Of a DNA stretch of 64,000 nt, positions 1-8,446 are shown in pieces (within the stretch, counting starts at the first letter, position 1; every line of letters begins with the position of its first letter). The notes under the pieces were generated by a model. That model worked only from the letters and a program-made list of their open reading frames with translations, searched no databases and was not told where the DNA came from. Origin of the DNA: Sulfitobacter sp. HNIBRBA3233 (lineage in GTDB: Bacteria > Pseudomonadota > Alphaproteobacteria > Rhodobacterales > Rhodobacteraceae); the NCBI RefSeq assembly GCF_040149665.1, contig NZ_JBEFLP010000001.1, positions 496,001 to 560,000 on the forward strand. The letters run 5' to 3'. The translations under genes and the position numbers were made by a program.

Positions 1-266
1 GCGATCCCAAGGTGCCGGTGGTCGCGAATGTCACGGCGCAGGCGGTGGATACCGCAGCGCCCATCCGCCAGCTTCTTGTCGATCAGGTGACGGGACGCGT
101 GCGCTGGATGACGTCCGTAGAATGGATGGTGGCGCAGGGCGTGAGCGAGTTCTGGGAAATCGGCGCAGGCAAAGCGCTTTCGGGCATGATCCGCCGCATT
201 CACAAGGATGCGGTGCTGCGCAACGTGGGCGTCGCGGCGGATGTGAAGGACGCGGCAGCGAGCTGA
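1..266 (+). CDS. fabD: Malonyl-CoA:ACP transacylase, C-terminal end (partial)
   Basis: The 5' part lies outside the window; the reading frame enters at nt 3 and stops with TGA at 264-266. The visible residues contain the FabD C-terminal signature: VVANVTAQ, then QVTGRVRW, then EIGAGKALSGMIRRI. FabD moves the malonyl group from CoA to ACP in the cytoplasm to feed type II fatty acid synthesis. It is followed after 41 nt by fabG, then acpP, and fabF further on, the usual fab cluster order. Identification rests on these conserved blocks; the catalytic Ser and His are not in view. Confidence 0.93.
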   Translation, partial: DPKVPVVANVTAQAVDTAAPIRQLLVDQVTGRVRWMTSVEWMVAQGVSEFWEIGAGKALSGMIRRIHKDAVLRNVGVAADVKDAAAS

Positions 267-307
267 TCCGCGCTGCACCAAGGAAAAACAATCGAGAGGA
301 AGCGGAC

Positions 308-1045
308 ATGTTTGATCTGACAGGGAAATCGGCGCTTATTACGGGCGCGTCGGGGGGGATTGGCGCGGATATCGCGCGGGCGCTGCACGGGCGCGGCGCG
401 ACGGTCGGCCTGTCGGGCACTCGCACCGAGCCGCTGGAGGCTCTGGCCGCGGAACTGGGCGATCGCGCGCATGTGCTGCCCTGCAACCTCAGCGATATGG
501 AGGCCGTGGACGCGCTGCCGAAACAGGCGATCGAGGCGATGGGCGCGGTCGATATCCTTGTGAACAATGCGGGCATCACCCGTGACAACCTGTTCATGCG
601 GATGTCGGACGACGAATGGCAATCGGTCCTGAACGTGAACCTCACCGCGACGTTCAAGCTGTGCAAGGGTGTGATGCGCGGCATGATGAAGGCGCGATGG
701 GGCCGGATCGTCAATATCTCGTCCATTGTCGGCGCCACGGGCAACGCGGGGCAGGCGAATTACGCGGCTTCGAAGGCCGGTCTGGTGGGCATGTCCAAAA
801 GCCTTGCCTACGAGGTGGCGTCGCGCGGGATCACGGTGAATGCCATCGCTCCCGGCTTTATCGAAACTGCGATGACCGACAAGCTGACCGATGACCAGAA
901 GTCCGGAATCATGGGCCAAATCCCGGCAGGCCGCATGGGCACGCCCGAAGAGATCGCGGCGGCGGTGGTGTACCTTTCCAGCGCCGAAGCCGCCTATGTG
1001 ACCGGTGCGACCTTGCATGTGAATGGCGGTATGGCCATGTTGTAG
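308..1045 (+). CDS. fabG: 3-oxoacyl-ACP reductase (SDR family)
   Basis: 245 residues, the normal FabG length. It reduces 3-oxoacyl-ACP to 3-hydroxyacyl-ACP with NADPH. Visible motifs are the TGASGGIG nucleotide-binding loop near residue 12, NNAG, NISS (catalytic Ser region), YAASK (catalytic Tyr and Lys) and the [10 protein letters not shown] loop. The ATG at 308 is chosen because GAGAGGAAG lies just upstream and residue 1 then matches the family start MFDLTGK; an upstream in-frame extension into fabD has no such support. It is likely cotranscribed with fabD. Confidence 0.97.
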   Translation: MFDLTGKSALITGASGGIGADIARALHGRGATVGLSGTRTEPLEALAAELGDRAHVLPCNLSDMEAVDALPKQAIEAMGAVDILVNNAGITRDNLFMRMSDDEWQSVLNVNLTATFKLCKGVMRGMMKARWGRIVNISSIVGATGNAGQANYAASKAGLVGMSKSLAYEVASRGITVNAIAPGFIETAMTDKLTDDQKSGIMGQIPAGRMGTPEEIAAAVVYLSSAEAAYVTGATLHVNGGMAML

Positions 1046-1158
1046 AAGCGCTTGCGAAAGCGTTTGCGTCCCGCGTGGCTTGTGCTAAATGGGGCGCAGA
1101 TTCATCCGCGCGGGCCTGCTTGCAGGTGCGCATCCCCGCATCGCCGGGAAAACGAGCC

Positions 1159-1220
1159 GCCCCTTTTGGGGCACATGACGTCCCATCCCGAATCTGGCGT
1201 GGGCGGCAACCAAAAGGGGC
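1159..1220 (+). promoter_or_regulatory. acpP 5' leader with two competing hairpins
   Basis: The 203-nt spacer between fabG and acpP contains the local hairpin GCCCC-TTTT-GGGGC at 1159-1172. The same left arm, GCCCCTTTTGG (1159-1169), is also perfectly complementary to CCAAAAGGGGC at 1210-1220. The two pairings are mutually exclusive, and the distal one ends about 28 nt before the acpP start codon. The complementarity is directly visible; a regulatory role is inference. No T-run follows the short hairpin, so it does not look like a simple terminator. Confidence 0.4.
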
Positions 1221-1248
1221 CAACGGTCCAACGAATGAGGAACATTTT

Positions 1249-1482
1249 ATGAGCGACGTCGCAGAACGCGTAAAAAAGATCGTGGTTGAGCACCTTGGTG
1301 TGGAAGAGGACAAGGTTGTCGAGAACGCCTCGTTCATTGACGATCTGGGCGCAGACAGCCTCGACACCGTCGAACTTGTCATGGCGTTCGAAGAAGAATT
1401 CGGGATCGAGATTCCTGATGACGCCGCCGAGAACATCCAGACGGTTGGCGACGCAGTGAAGTTCATCAAGGAAGCTTCCTGA
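1249..1482 (+). CDS. acpP: Acyl carrier protein
   Basis: 77 residues, acidic, typical of bacterial ACP. Ser37 in the ADSLDTVEL motif is the site that receives 4'-phosphopantetheine from AcpS. The protein carries growing acyl chains between the Fab enzymes, several of which are encoded here. The ATG at 1249 is preceded by GAGGAA; longer in-frame reading into the leader does not resemble ACP. A strong hairpin terminator follows at 1526-1566, so acpP is the end of its transcript. The separate leader suggests it also has its own promoter. Confidence 0.98.
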   Translation: MSDVAERVKKIVVEHLGVEEDKVVENASFIDDLGADSLDTVELVMAFEEEFGIEIPDDAAENIQTVGDAVKFIKEAS

Positions 1483-1525
1483 TCCGACTTTCGCAGGCGC
1501 GTGGCGCCAGCATGAAATGACCCAG

Positions 1526-1566
1526 AACGGCGCAGTCCCTTGCGGATTGGCGCCGTTTTTCTTTTT
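1526..1566 (+). terminator. Rho-independent terminator of acpP
   Basis: Inverted repeat AACGGCGC (1526-1533) and GCGCCGTT (1550-1557), followed directly by a T-rich run (TTTCTTTTT) to 1566. It lies 44 nt past the acpP stop. Confidence 0.9.
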
Positions 1567-1652
1567 CGGGCGAATTGGTCCTTGCCGGAATCGCCGCGCT
1601 GCGGCAATTCTGCGGGTCCAATGCACAATCCAGAGTGAAGGTCATTCACCGC

Positions 1653-2186
1653 ATGTCGCGCAGCATACCAACGATCAATACCCAACGCCTGACCCTCAGG
1701 GCGATGCGAGCCGAAGACTTCCCGCGCTTCGCGCAGATCTGGGCCAAGCCCGAAGTCACCGCGCATATCAGCGGCAAGCCCTGGCCGAAAACCCGAAGTT
1801 GGGATGCCTTTCTGCGCAATGCGGGCCACTGGCAGATCGCAGGCTTCGGACAGTGGGCGATCCAGTTGCACGGACAGCCTGAAATGGCGGGGCAGACGGG
1901 ATTTTTCTTCGGGTCGCGCGGATTGGGAGAAGACTTCGATCCGTTTCCGGAAACCGGTTGGGTGCTCGATCCCGTTGCGCAGGGGCAGGGCATGGGCATC
2001 GAGGCGGCCGCCGCCGCTCACGACTGGTTTGACCGTGTCGTGGCGGGCCGGACGGTGTGCATGATTACGCCCGAGAACGAAAATTCGCTGAGTATCGCGA
2101 AAAGCCTCGGCTATGTCGCGTTGCGCGAGGCCGAGATCGACGGGGATGCCGTTCTGTTGATGACGCGCAAGGGACCGCCGGTCTGA
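1653..2186 (+). CDS. GNAT N-acetyltransferase (RimJ/RimL type)
   Basis: 177 residues. It starts with TINTQRLTLRAMRAEDF, the N-terminal block of the RimJ/RimL-like GNAT group. The acetyl-CoA loop region appears as VAQGQGMGIEAA and the late GNAT helix as ENENSLSIAKSLGY. It probably transfers acetyl from acetyl-CoA to an amine or protein N terminus; the substrate cannot be told. The start at ATG 1653 fits the family N terminus; the ribosome site is weak. It ends one base before the convergent DUF421 gene ends (TGATCTA). Confidence 0.85.
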   Translation: MSRSIPTINTQRLTLRAMRAEDFPRFAQIWAKPEVTAHISGKPWPKTRSWDAFLRNAGHWQIAGFGQWAIQLHGQPEMAGQTGFFFGSRGLGEDFDPFPETGWVLDPVAQGQGMGIEAAAAAHDWFDRVVAGRTVCMITPENENSLSIAKSLGYVALREAEIDGDAVLLMTRKGPPV

Positions 2187-2187
2187 T

Positions 2188-2688
2188 CTAGCGGAGCACG
2201 CCCTGCATCACCTCGTCGCTGGGCGGGCTGTCGTCCTTGGTGCCGTGCAGGACGCTGACATCGCCGGTGCTTTCGACAACGACGGCGAAGACATTGCTGA
2301 TCTGGTATGCGTTGGCCTCGCGCAGTTTTGCCCAGAGATCCGAGCGTGTCATGCCCGCCTTGAGAAGATTGCCCTCCAGAACGGTGCCTTTTTCCATGAC
2401 CAGCAAAGGCCCGTTGTCGAGCGCGCATTCGACGGTGCCGCTGCGCGCGCGCAGGTTCGCGGTGACAAACTGGACGATGAAAAGAGCGACAAGAGCCACC
2501 ACAAAGTGCCACACCGGTGTCGAAAGCGTCGTGACAGCCCCCGCGAGCACCGATCCGATGGAGACGGTGATCGCAAAGTCGAAGCCCGACATCTTGGAAA
2601 AGCTGCGCAATCCGTGGATGCGGGTCAGCGCGATAATGACCGCGATGGTGAGTGCGGCGCGCAGAGTAATCTGCAAGGCGATATCCAT
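2188..2688 (-). CDS. DUF421 (YetF-like) membrane protein
   Basis: 166 residues. Three hydrophobic segments occupy roughly the first 85 residues (ITLRAALTIAVIIALTRI, DFAITVSIGSVLAGAV, HFVVALVALFIVQFV), followed by a soluble domain with LDNGPLLVMEKGTV, as in YetF/DUF421 proteins. Their role is poorly defined. Of two nearby ATGs the one at 2688 is chosen because GGAGG lies six bases upstream of it; the upstream ATG overlaps that site. It is transcribed toward the GNAT gene and away from fabF. Confidence 0.82.
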   Translation of the reverse strand: MDIALQITLRAALTIAVIIALTRIHGLRSFSKMSGFDFAITVSIGSVLAGAVTTLSTPVWHFVVALVALFIVQFVTANLRARSGTVECALDNGPLLVMEKGTVLEGNLLKAGMTRSDLWAKLREANAYQISNVFAVVVESTGDVSVLHGTKDDSPPSDEVMQGVLR

Positions 2689-2840
2689 GGGCATCCTCCG
2701 GCTGTCGATAGCCAACGCATCCGGATCGAGGTGGTTCCGCATCGGCGGGGGCCTGAGCATCGCGGTCGTAACACTTGAACTTGCAAGTTCCCGCACTGTA
2801 TAGGCTTCGGAGCATTCATTCTCCGAGAGGCAAAATTATT

Positions 2841-4100
2841 ATGCGCAGAGTGGTCGTGACAGGTCTTGGATTGGTGACGCCTTTGGCCGACGGGGTCGAG
2901 GAAAGCTGGAAGCGCATTCTGGATTGCCAGTCGGGCGCGGGCCCGATTACGGGGTTCGATCCCAGCCAGCTGGTGACGCAATACGCCTGCGAAGTGCCTT
3001 TGGGCGACGGATCCGATGGTACGTTCAACGCCGATGCCTATATGGCGCCGAAGGACCAGCGCAAGGTGGATACATTCATCCTTTTCGGGATGGCCGCAGC
3101 ACAGCAGGCGATCGAGGATTCGGGCTGGACGCCGGAAGACCGCGAAAGCCAGGAGCGCACGGGCGTTCTGATCGGGTCGGGTATCGGTGGTCTGAATTCG
3201 ATCGCCAACACCGCCGTGATGATGGCCGAGAAGGGCCCCAAGCGGGTCAGCCCGTTCTTCGTGCCCGGTGCGCTGATCAACCTGATCTCGGGTCAGGTTT
3301 CCATTCGCTACGGGTTTCGCGGGCCGAACCATTCGGTCGTGACCGCCTGTTCGACGGGCGCCCATGCGATCGGGGATGCAAGCCGCCTGATCCAGCACGG
3401 GGACGCGGACGTGATGGTCGCCGGTGGCGCCGAAGCGGCGATCTGCGAAATCGGTATCGCCGGTTTCAACGCCTGCAAGGCCCTCAGCACCAAGCGCGGC
3501 GATGATCCCAAAAAGGCCAGCCGCCCCTATGACGCCGACCGGGACGGTTTCGTGATGGGCGAGGGCGCGGGGATCGTCGTGCTGGAAGAATACGAGCACG
3601 CCAAGGCGCGCGGCGCGAAGATCTATGCCGAGGTGATCGGCTACGGTCTGTCGGGCGATGCCTACCACATCACCGCCCCCTCCGAGGACGGCGAGGGCGG
3701 CGAGCGGTCGATGCGCGCGGCCCTGCGCAACGCAGGTCTTGAGCCCAAGGACATCGATTACATCAACGCCCACGGCACCTCGACGATGGCCGACACCATC
3801 GAACTGGGCGCGGTCGAGCGGATGATGGGCGAGCACGCCGGCAAGGTGACGATGTCGTCCACCAAATCCGCGACCGGTCACCTTCTGGGGGCTGCGGGCG
3901 CGATCGAGGCGATCTTCTCGATCCTCGCGATCCGCGACCAGGTGGCACCGCCGACGATCAATCTGGATAACCCAGCGGTCGAGACCAAGGTGGATCTGGC
4001 CCCGAATGCGCCCGTCAAGCGCGAGATCAAGGTCGCACTGAGCAACAGTTTCGGTTTCGGCGGTACAAACGCGAGCGTTCTGTTCGGAAAGGTCGACTAA
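2841..4100 (+). CDS. fabF: 3-oxoacyl-ACP synthase II
   Basis: 419 residues. FabF condenses malonyl-ACP with acyl-ACP to lengthen fatty acids. The catalytic triad is visible: Cys170 in TACSTGAH, His311 in NAHGTST and His347 in KSATGHLLGAAG, with the conserved Lys342. The ATG at 2841 (MRRVVVTGLGLVTP) is preceded by GAGAGG; the longer frame upstream is not family-like. The stop TAA is immediately followed by the mltG ATG, so the two are almost certainly cotranslated. Confidence 0.98.
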   Translation: MRRVVVTGLGLVTPLADGVEESWKRILDCQSGAGPITGFDPSQLVTQYACEVPLGDGSDGTFNADAYMAPKDQRKVDTFILFGMAAAQQAIEDSGWTPEDRESQERTGVLIGSGIGGLNSIANTAVMMAEKGPKRVSPFFVPGALINLISGQVSIRYGFRGPNHSVVTACSTGAHAIGDASRLIQHGDADVMVAGGAEAAICEIGIAGFNACKALSTKRGDDPKKASRPYDADRDGFVMGEGAGIVVLEEYEHAKARGAKIYAEVIGYGLSGDAYHITAPSEDGEGGERSMRAALRNAGLEPKDIDYINAHGTSTMADTIELGAVERMMGEHAGKVTMSSTKSATGHLLGAAGAIEAIFSILAIRDQVAPPTINLDNPAVETKVDLAPNAPVKREIKVALSNSFGFGGTNASVLFGKVD

Positions 4101-5285
4101 ATGTGGCGACACATCGCGGCAAATGCGATCACCTTCCTCATGGTGGGTCTGTTCCTGCTGGGCGGAATCATCCTGTGGGGTCGGGGGCAGTATGACGCGC
4201 CCGGGCCACTGACGCAGGCGGTCTGCGTACAGGTGGACCGCGGCAGTTCCATGCGCCGTGTCAGCGATCAGCTCGTCGAGCAGGGGGCGATCACATCGGC
4301 CCCGATTTTCCGGATCGGTGCGGATTACGAGGAAAAGGCCAGCCAGTTGAAGGCGGGCAGTTTCCTCGTGGAACCCGAAGCGTCGATGCAGGAGATCGTG
4401 GACGTCATCACCCGTGGCGGTGCCAGCACCTGCGGCACAGAGATCGTGTACCGGATCGGGGTGAACCGCGTCAGCGTGCAGGTGCGCGAACTGGATCCGA
4501 CGACCAACCGTTTCGTCGAACTGGCCGAATTCGCACCCGAGGCCGAAGAGACACCGGCAGAATACACCGAGACGCTTGAGCAGGCCGACACGCGGCTGCG
4601 TATCGCTGTGGCCGAGGGTGTTACAAGCTGGCAGATCGTCAATGCGCTGAACGGGATGGATGTTCTGGACGGCGAAGTTGCGGAAACCCCCGAGGAGGGC
4701 ACACTGGCCCCCGACAGCTATGAGGTGCGGCGCGGCGACGACCGTGGTGCGCTGCTGGCACGGATGGAGGCGGCGCAGGTTGCCAACCTTGCCGCCGCGT
4801 GGGAAGCGCGCGATGACGACCTGCCGATCGAAAGCCCCGAAGAGCTGCTGATCCTCGCGTCGATCATCGAAAAGGAAACCGGTGTCGCGGAAGAACGCGA
4901 GCAGGTGGCGAGCGTCTTTGTGAACCGTCTGAATCAGGGCATGAGGTTGCAGACCGACCCCACGGTGATCTACGGGATCACGCGCGGCGAAGGCGTGTTG
5001 GGCCGTGGTTTGCGGCGCAGCGAATTGCGTCAGGAAACGCCGTGGAACACTTACGTGATCCCCGGCCTGCCGCCCACGCCGATTGCCAATCCGGGCCGCG
5101 CGAGCCTGATGGCCGCGGCCCAGCCGGGCGATACCCCCTATATCTTCTTCGTTGCGGATGGGACCGGCGGGCACGCATTTGCCGAAACGCTGGACGAGCA
5201 TAACCGCAACGTGGCCCGCTGGCGCGAGATCGAGGCGGAGCGCGGCTCGGCAGCGGCGGGAAATGCCTCTACCGGTGGCAACTGA
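4101..5285 (+). CDS. mltG: Endolytic murein transglycosylase
   Basis: 394 residues. One N-terminal membrane segment (about residues 8-27) anchors a periplasmic YceG domain. The catalytic region is LLILASIIEKETG with the Glu expected to cleave nascent glycan strands. Other family blocks are QTDPTVIYGI, TPWNTYVIPGLPPTPIANPG and YIFFVADGTGGHAFA. The start abuts the fabF stop (TAAATG). The last 30 residues, after the NVARWREIE block, are low-complexity. MltG terminates glycan polymerisation and follows fab genes in many Rhodobacteraceae. Confidence 0.96.
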   Translation: MWRHIAANAITFLMVGLFLLGGIILWGRGQYDAPGPLTQAVCVQVDRGSSMRRVSDQLVEQGAITSAPIFRIGADYEEKASQLKAGSFLVEPEASMQEIVDVITRGGASTCGTEIVYRIGVNRVSVQVRELDPTTNRFVELAEFAPEAEETPAEYTETLEQADTRLRIAVAEGVTSWQIVNALNGMDVLDGEVAETPEEGTLAPDSYEVRRGDDRGALLARMEAAQVANLAAAWEARDDDLPIESPEELLILASIIEKETGVAEEREQVASVFVNRLNQGMRLQTDPTVIYGITRGEGVLGRGLRRSELRQETPWNTYVIPGLPPTPIANPGRASLMAAAQPGDTPYIFFVADGTGGHAFAETLDEHNRNVARWREIEAERGSAAAGNASTGGN

Positions 5286-5332
5286 GCCGGTTCCGGCACG
5301 GTTACGCAGCCGTTAATCACCCGCGCTGTCGC

Positions 5333-5421
5333 TTAGGCGGGTCTTAGCGGCCTCTGTATAGTCTCTGCAGATGCTAGGAGATTTGGGCAAGCGGCTCTGA
5401 CACCTGGTCAGGGCCGCTTTT
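5333..5421 (+). promoter_or_regulatory. Candidate GTA promoter and structured leader
   Basis: A TATAGT -10-like box at 5357-5362 lies about 18 nt from a weak -35 (TTAGGC, 5333-5338). Downstream, AGCGGC (5390-5395) pairs with GCCGCT (5413-5418), enclosing TCTGA/TCAG, and is followed by TTTT. This hairpin could be an attenuator read before g1, or the terminator of mltG. It is placed about 47 nt before the g1 start. The motif calls are mine by eye; known GTA activators such as GafA cannot be matched to a site here. Confidence 0.35.
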
Positions 5422-5467
5422 CCACGTCTTTCGGTTGGAGTGATCCAAGCGAAAGGACAGTCAAGAG

Positions 5468-5821
5468 ATGAAACTAGTTACCCCGGGCTGCTCGGCTGAT
5501 GAAGTTGCGGAAGCACAGGCGCTTTATGCTTCGGTGCGTCGCAGGTTGATCGAGCTGAGAGACGAGTTGGAAGATCTGAAGGAACGGATCGCCGCCGGGG
5601 GGGAAGTCGATGGAACAGCGGCGATCAAGACCCTCGCACAGATGAACGAGGTCATCGGTCGCTGCCAGAAAGCGGAGTTGTTGGTACATGAATGCATCCA
5701 TAGGCAAACGGGTGTTGCAAGGGGCGGAGAGGCTTTCGACCTTGAAAGGGCAAGGACTGATATCGGGTGCAAGCTGGATCGCCTCCGCTGCAGCGTCGGT
5801 TCAGGAGGGTTTCCTGAATGA
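5468..5821 (+). CDS. GTA small terminase subunit (g1)
   Basis: 117 residues, mostly predicted helical (LRDELEDLKERI), matching the first gene of the RcGTA cluster, which encodes the small terminase TerS. It is expected to form a ring that helps the large terminase package host DNA without sequence specificity. ATG at 5468 follows GAAAGGACAGTCAAGAG. The C-terminal part (GEAFDLERARTDIGCKLDRLRC) looks authentic, which means the gene really overlaps the start of g2. Recognition rests on position and the alpha-helical pattern more than on catalytic motifs. Confidence 0.8.
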   Translation: MKLVTPGCSADEVAEAQALYASVRRRLIELRDELEDLKERIAAGGEVDGTAAIKTLAQMNEVIGRCQKAELLVHECIHRQTGVARGGEAFDLERARTDIGCKLDRLRCSVGSGGFPE

Positions 5822-7100
5822 ACTCGACGAGGGAGAGCTTCGCGCTCTCCCTTTTTTGTTCGAGTTCTGGGCGATGCCGCATCAGCTGCCGCCGGAGGGC
5901 GACTGGCGGTCGTGGGTCATCATGGGCGGGCGCGGTGCGGGCAAGACCCGCGCGGGCGCCGAATGGGTGCGCAGCATCGTCGAAGGCGCCGGGCCGCTTG
6001 ATCCCGGGCAATGCCGGCGCATCGCGCTGGTGGGCGAGACGATCGAGCAGGTGCGCGAGGTGATGATCTTTGGCGACAGCGGAATTCTGGCCTGTTCGCC
6101 GCAGGACCGGCGCCCCGACTGGGAGGCAGGGCGCAAACGGCTGGTCTGGCCCAACGGTGCGGTGGCGTCAGTGCATACGGCCCATGACCCCGAAGGCCTG
6201 CGCGGGCCCCAGTTCGACGCAGCCTGGGTGGATGAGCTGGCGAAATGGAAGAAGGCCCGCGAGACGTGGGACATGTTGCAATTCGCCCTGCGGCTGGGTC
6301 AGCAGCCGCGCGTCTGTGTGACCACCACGCCGCGCAATGTCGGAGTTCTGAAGGATTTGCTGGCCGCGCCCTCGACGGTCACGACCCATGCGCCGACGGA
6401 CGCGAACAGGGCCAACCTTGCGCAGTCTTTCCTCGACGAAGTGCGCAGCCGGTATCGCGGGACGCGTCTGGGGCGGCAGGAGCTGGACGGGGTGTTGCTG
6501 TCGGATGCCGAAGGGGCGCTGTGGACGTCGGAAATGATCGAACGGGCCCGTGTGCGCGAGGTGCCGGCGCTGGACCGCATCGTGGTCGCAGTCGATCCTT
6601 CCGTCAGCGGGGGCAACAACGCGGATGCCTGCGGTATCGTCGTGGTCGGGGTCGAGGGCAGTGGTCCGCCGCAGCATTGGCGGGCCTACGTTCTTGCCGA
6701 CCGGACGGTGCAGGGGATGGGGCCAAGTGGCTGGGCGCGGGCCGCGATCGCCGCGATGGAGGAATTTGGGGCCGACCGGCTGGTGGCGGAGGTCAATCAG
6801 GGCGGGCAGCTGGTGCAGGAGGTGATCCGCCAGATCGACCCGCTGGTGCCCTACAAGGGCGTTCACGCATCCCGTGGCAAGGTCGCGCGGGCCGAGCCGG
6901 TGGCCGCGCTCTACGAGCAGGGGCGCGTGCGCCATGTGACCGATCTGGATGCGCTGGAGGACCAGATGACGCGCATGACACCGCGCGGCTACGAGGGGCA
7001 GGGATCCCCCGACCGCGTCGATGCGCTGGTCTGGGGCTTGCACGAGTTGATGATCGCACCGGCCGCGAAATGGCGACAACCCGGCGTGCGCAGTCTGTAA
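5742..7100 (+). CDS. GTA large terminase subunit (g2)
   Basis: 452 residues from the chosen start. ATPase domain: Walker A-like GGRGAGKT at residues 62-69 and AAWVDELAKW as the Walker B/Glu region. The nuclease domain begins at IVVAVDPSVSGG with its metal-binding Asp, continues through ADRLVAEVNQGG and ends near SPDRVDALVWG. It packages headful lengths of host DNA into the capsid. The TTG at 5742 is chosen because GGAGAGG lies nine bases upstream. An ATG at 5688 is in frame but has no ribosome site and would overlap g1 by 134 nt instead of 80. Confidence 0.93.
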   Translation: MKGQGLISGASWIASAAASVQEGFLNELDEGELRALPFLFEFWAMPHQLPPEGDWRSWVIMGGRGAGKTRAGAEWVRSIVEGAGPLDPGQCRRIALVGETIEQVREVMIFGDSGILACSPQDRRPDWEAGRKRLVWPNGAVASVHTAHDPEGLRGPQFDAAWVDELAKWKKARETWDMLQFALRLGQQPRVCVTTTPRNVGVLKDLLAAPSTVTTHAPTDANRANLAQSFLDEVRSRYRGTRLGRQELDGVLLSDAEGALWTSEMIERARVREVPALDRIVVAVDPSVSGGNNADACGIVVVGVEGSGPPQHWRAYVLADRTVQGMGPSGWARAAIAAMEEFGADRLVAEVNQGGQLVQEVIRQIDPLVPYKGVHASRGKVARAEPVAALYEQGRVRHVTDLDALEDQMTRMTPRGYEGQGSPDRVDALVWGLHELMIAPAAKWRQPGVRSL

Positions 7101-7108
7101 GGGGACAA

Positions 7109-7129
7109 GGGGGCCGCGGCCCCCTTTTT
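7109..7129 (+). terminator. Hairpin with T-run between g2 and g3
   Basis: A perfect 16-nt palindrome (7109-7124) folds as GGGGGC, loop CGCG, GCCCCC, followed by TTTTT. It has the form of an intrinsic terminator yet sits inside the GTA cluster, 8 nt after the terminase stop and about 150 nt before the portal gene. Confidence 0.75.
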
Positions 7130-7276
7130 CGTGGGTGCTGCGTGGCGGGTGGTGTTGCGCGCAGGTGCGTACGGTCTGGTGTCCGGGTCTTAAACCTTTG
7201 GGTGGCAGATTGGTTCTCGACGCAAAGAGGCGGCCCGGAAGGGACGCGCGGCGCAACCAGATGAGAGGCGGTGGGC

Positions 7277-8446
7277 ATGTTTGATTTTCTGCGACGGGGT
7301 ACGGATGAGGTGGTTGAGACCAAGGCCTCTGCCTCGGGGCGTGTGGTGGCGGTGCAGGGCGCGGGGCGCGCGGCGTGGAGCCCGCGCGATACGGTCTCGC
7401 TGACGCGCACGGGTTTTGCCGGAAACCCCGTCGGGTTCCGCTGTGTGAAGCTGATCGCCGAAGCGGCGGCGGCGCTGCCGCTGGTCTTGCAGGATGCCGA
7501 GCGGCGGTTCGACAGCCACCCTGTGCTGTCGCTGGTTGCCCGGCCTAACGGTGCCCAGGGCCGTGCCGAGCTGATGGAGGCGCTTTATGCGCAGCTTCTG
7601 CTGTCGGGCGACGGATATCTGGAGGCTGTCGGCGGCGAGGGCGGTGTGCCGCTGGAACTGCACGTCCTGCGGTCCGACAGGATGTCGGTTGTGCCGGGTG
7701 CGGATGGCTGGCCGGTGGCCTATGAATACGCGGTCGGCGCGCGCCGGCACCGCTTTGACGTGGGCGCTGTTCCCGTGATCTGCCACATCCGCAATTTCCA
7801 TCCGCAAGACGATCATTACGGCTTTTCGCCGATGCAGGCGGCGGCAACGGCGCTGGATGTCCACAATGCGGCCTCGCGCTGGTCGAAGGCGCTGCTGGAC
7901 AATGCCGCGCGCCCTTCCGGTGCGATCATCTACAAAAGCGCCGACGGGCAGGGCAGCCTGAGCACTGACCAGTACGAGCGGCTGGTGAGCGAAATGGAAA
8001 GCCATCATCAGGGCGCGCGCAACGCGGGACGACCGATGCTGCTGGAAGGCGGGCTGGACTGGAAGCCGATGGGGTTCTCGCCTTCGGATATGGAGTTCCA
8101 GAAAACCAAGGAGGCCGCGGCGCGCGAGATTGCGCTGGCCTTCGGAGTGCCGCCGATGCTGCTGGGGATTCAGGGTGATGCGACCTACGCCAACTATCAG
8201 GAGGCGAACCGCGCCTTCTATCGCCTGACGGTGCTGCCGCTTGCGGCGCGGGTAACGGCGACGCTCGGCCACTGGTTGGCGGGGTTCAGCGGTGACGCGG
8301 TCGAATTGCGCCCCGACCTCGACCAGGTTCCGGCATTGGCTGCCGAACGTGACGCGCAATGGGCGCGGGTCGCCGGTGCGAGTTTTCTGACCGATGCGGA
8401 GAAGCGCAGCCTCCTGGGGCTGCCTGCGGTGGCCGCAGATGAGTGA
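7277..8446 (+). CDS. GTA portal protein (g3)
   Basis: 389 residues, HK97-type phage portal family. Recognisable blocks are RCVKLIAEAAAALPL, YAQLLLSGDGYLE, FHPQDDHYGFSPM, DNAARPSGAI and AFGVPPMLLGIQGDATYANYQEA. The portal ring forms the capsid vertex through which DNA enters and to which connector proteins bind. ATG 7277 is preceded by AGAGG at good spacing; a GTG two codons earlier is possible. The next gene starts inside this one (8-nt overlap). Confidence 0.96.
   Translation: MFDFLRRGTDEVVETKASASGRVVAVQGAGRAAWSPRDTVSLTRTGFAGNPVGFRCVKLIAEAAAALPLVLQDAERRFDSHPVLSLVARPNGAQGRAELMEALYAQLLLSGDGYLEAVGGEGGVPLELHVLRSDRMSVVPGADGWPVAYEYAVGARRHRFDVGAVPVICHIRNFHPQDDHYGFSPMQAAATALDVHNAASRWSKALLDNAARPSGAIIYKSADGQGSLSTDQYERLVSEMESHHQGARNAGRPMLLEGGLDWKPMGFSPSDMEFQKTKEAAAREIALAFGVPPMLLGIQGDATYANYQEANRAFYRLTVLPLAARVTATLGHWLAGFSGDAVELRPDLDQVPALAAERDAQWARVAGASFLTDAEKRSLLGLPAVAADE

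Noticed and set aside
2625..5201. 858-residue open frame on the - strand
   Set aside because: It is a high-GC shadow of fabF and mltG, rich in Arg, His and Gly, with no ribosome site or recognisable domain.
5309..5320. CtrA box ahead of the GTA
   Set aside because: Only a single TTAA (CGTTAATC) is present without the second half-site at the required spacing.
5468..7100. Frameshift fusing or breaking g1 and g2
   Set aside because: Both ends look authentic and separate small and large terminase genes are the GTA norm, so overlap is a simpler reading than error.
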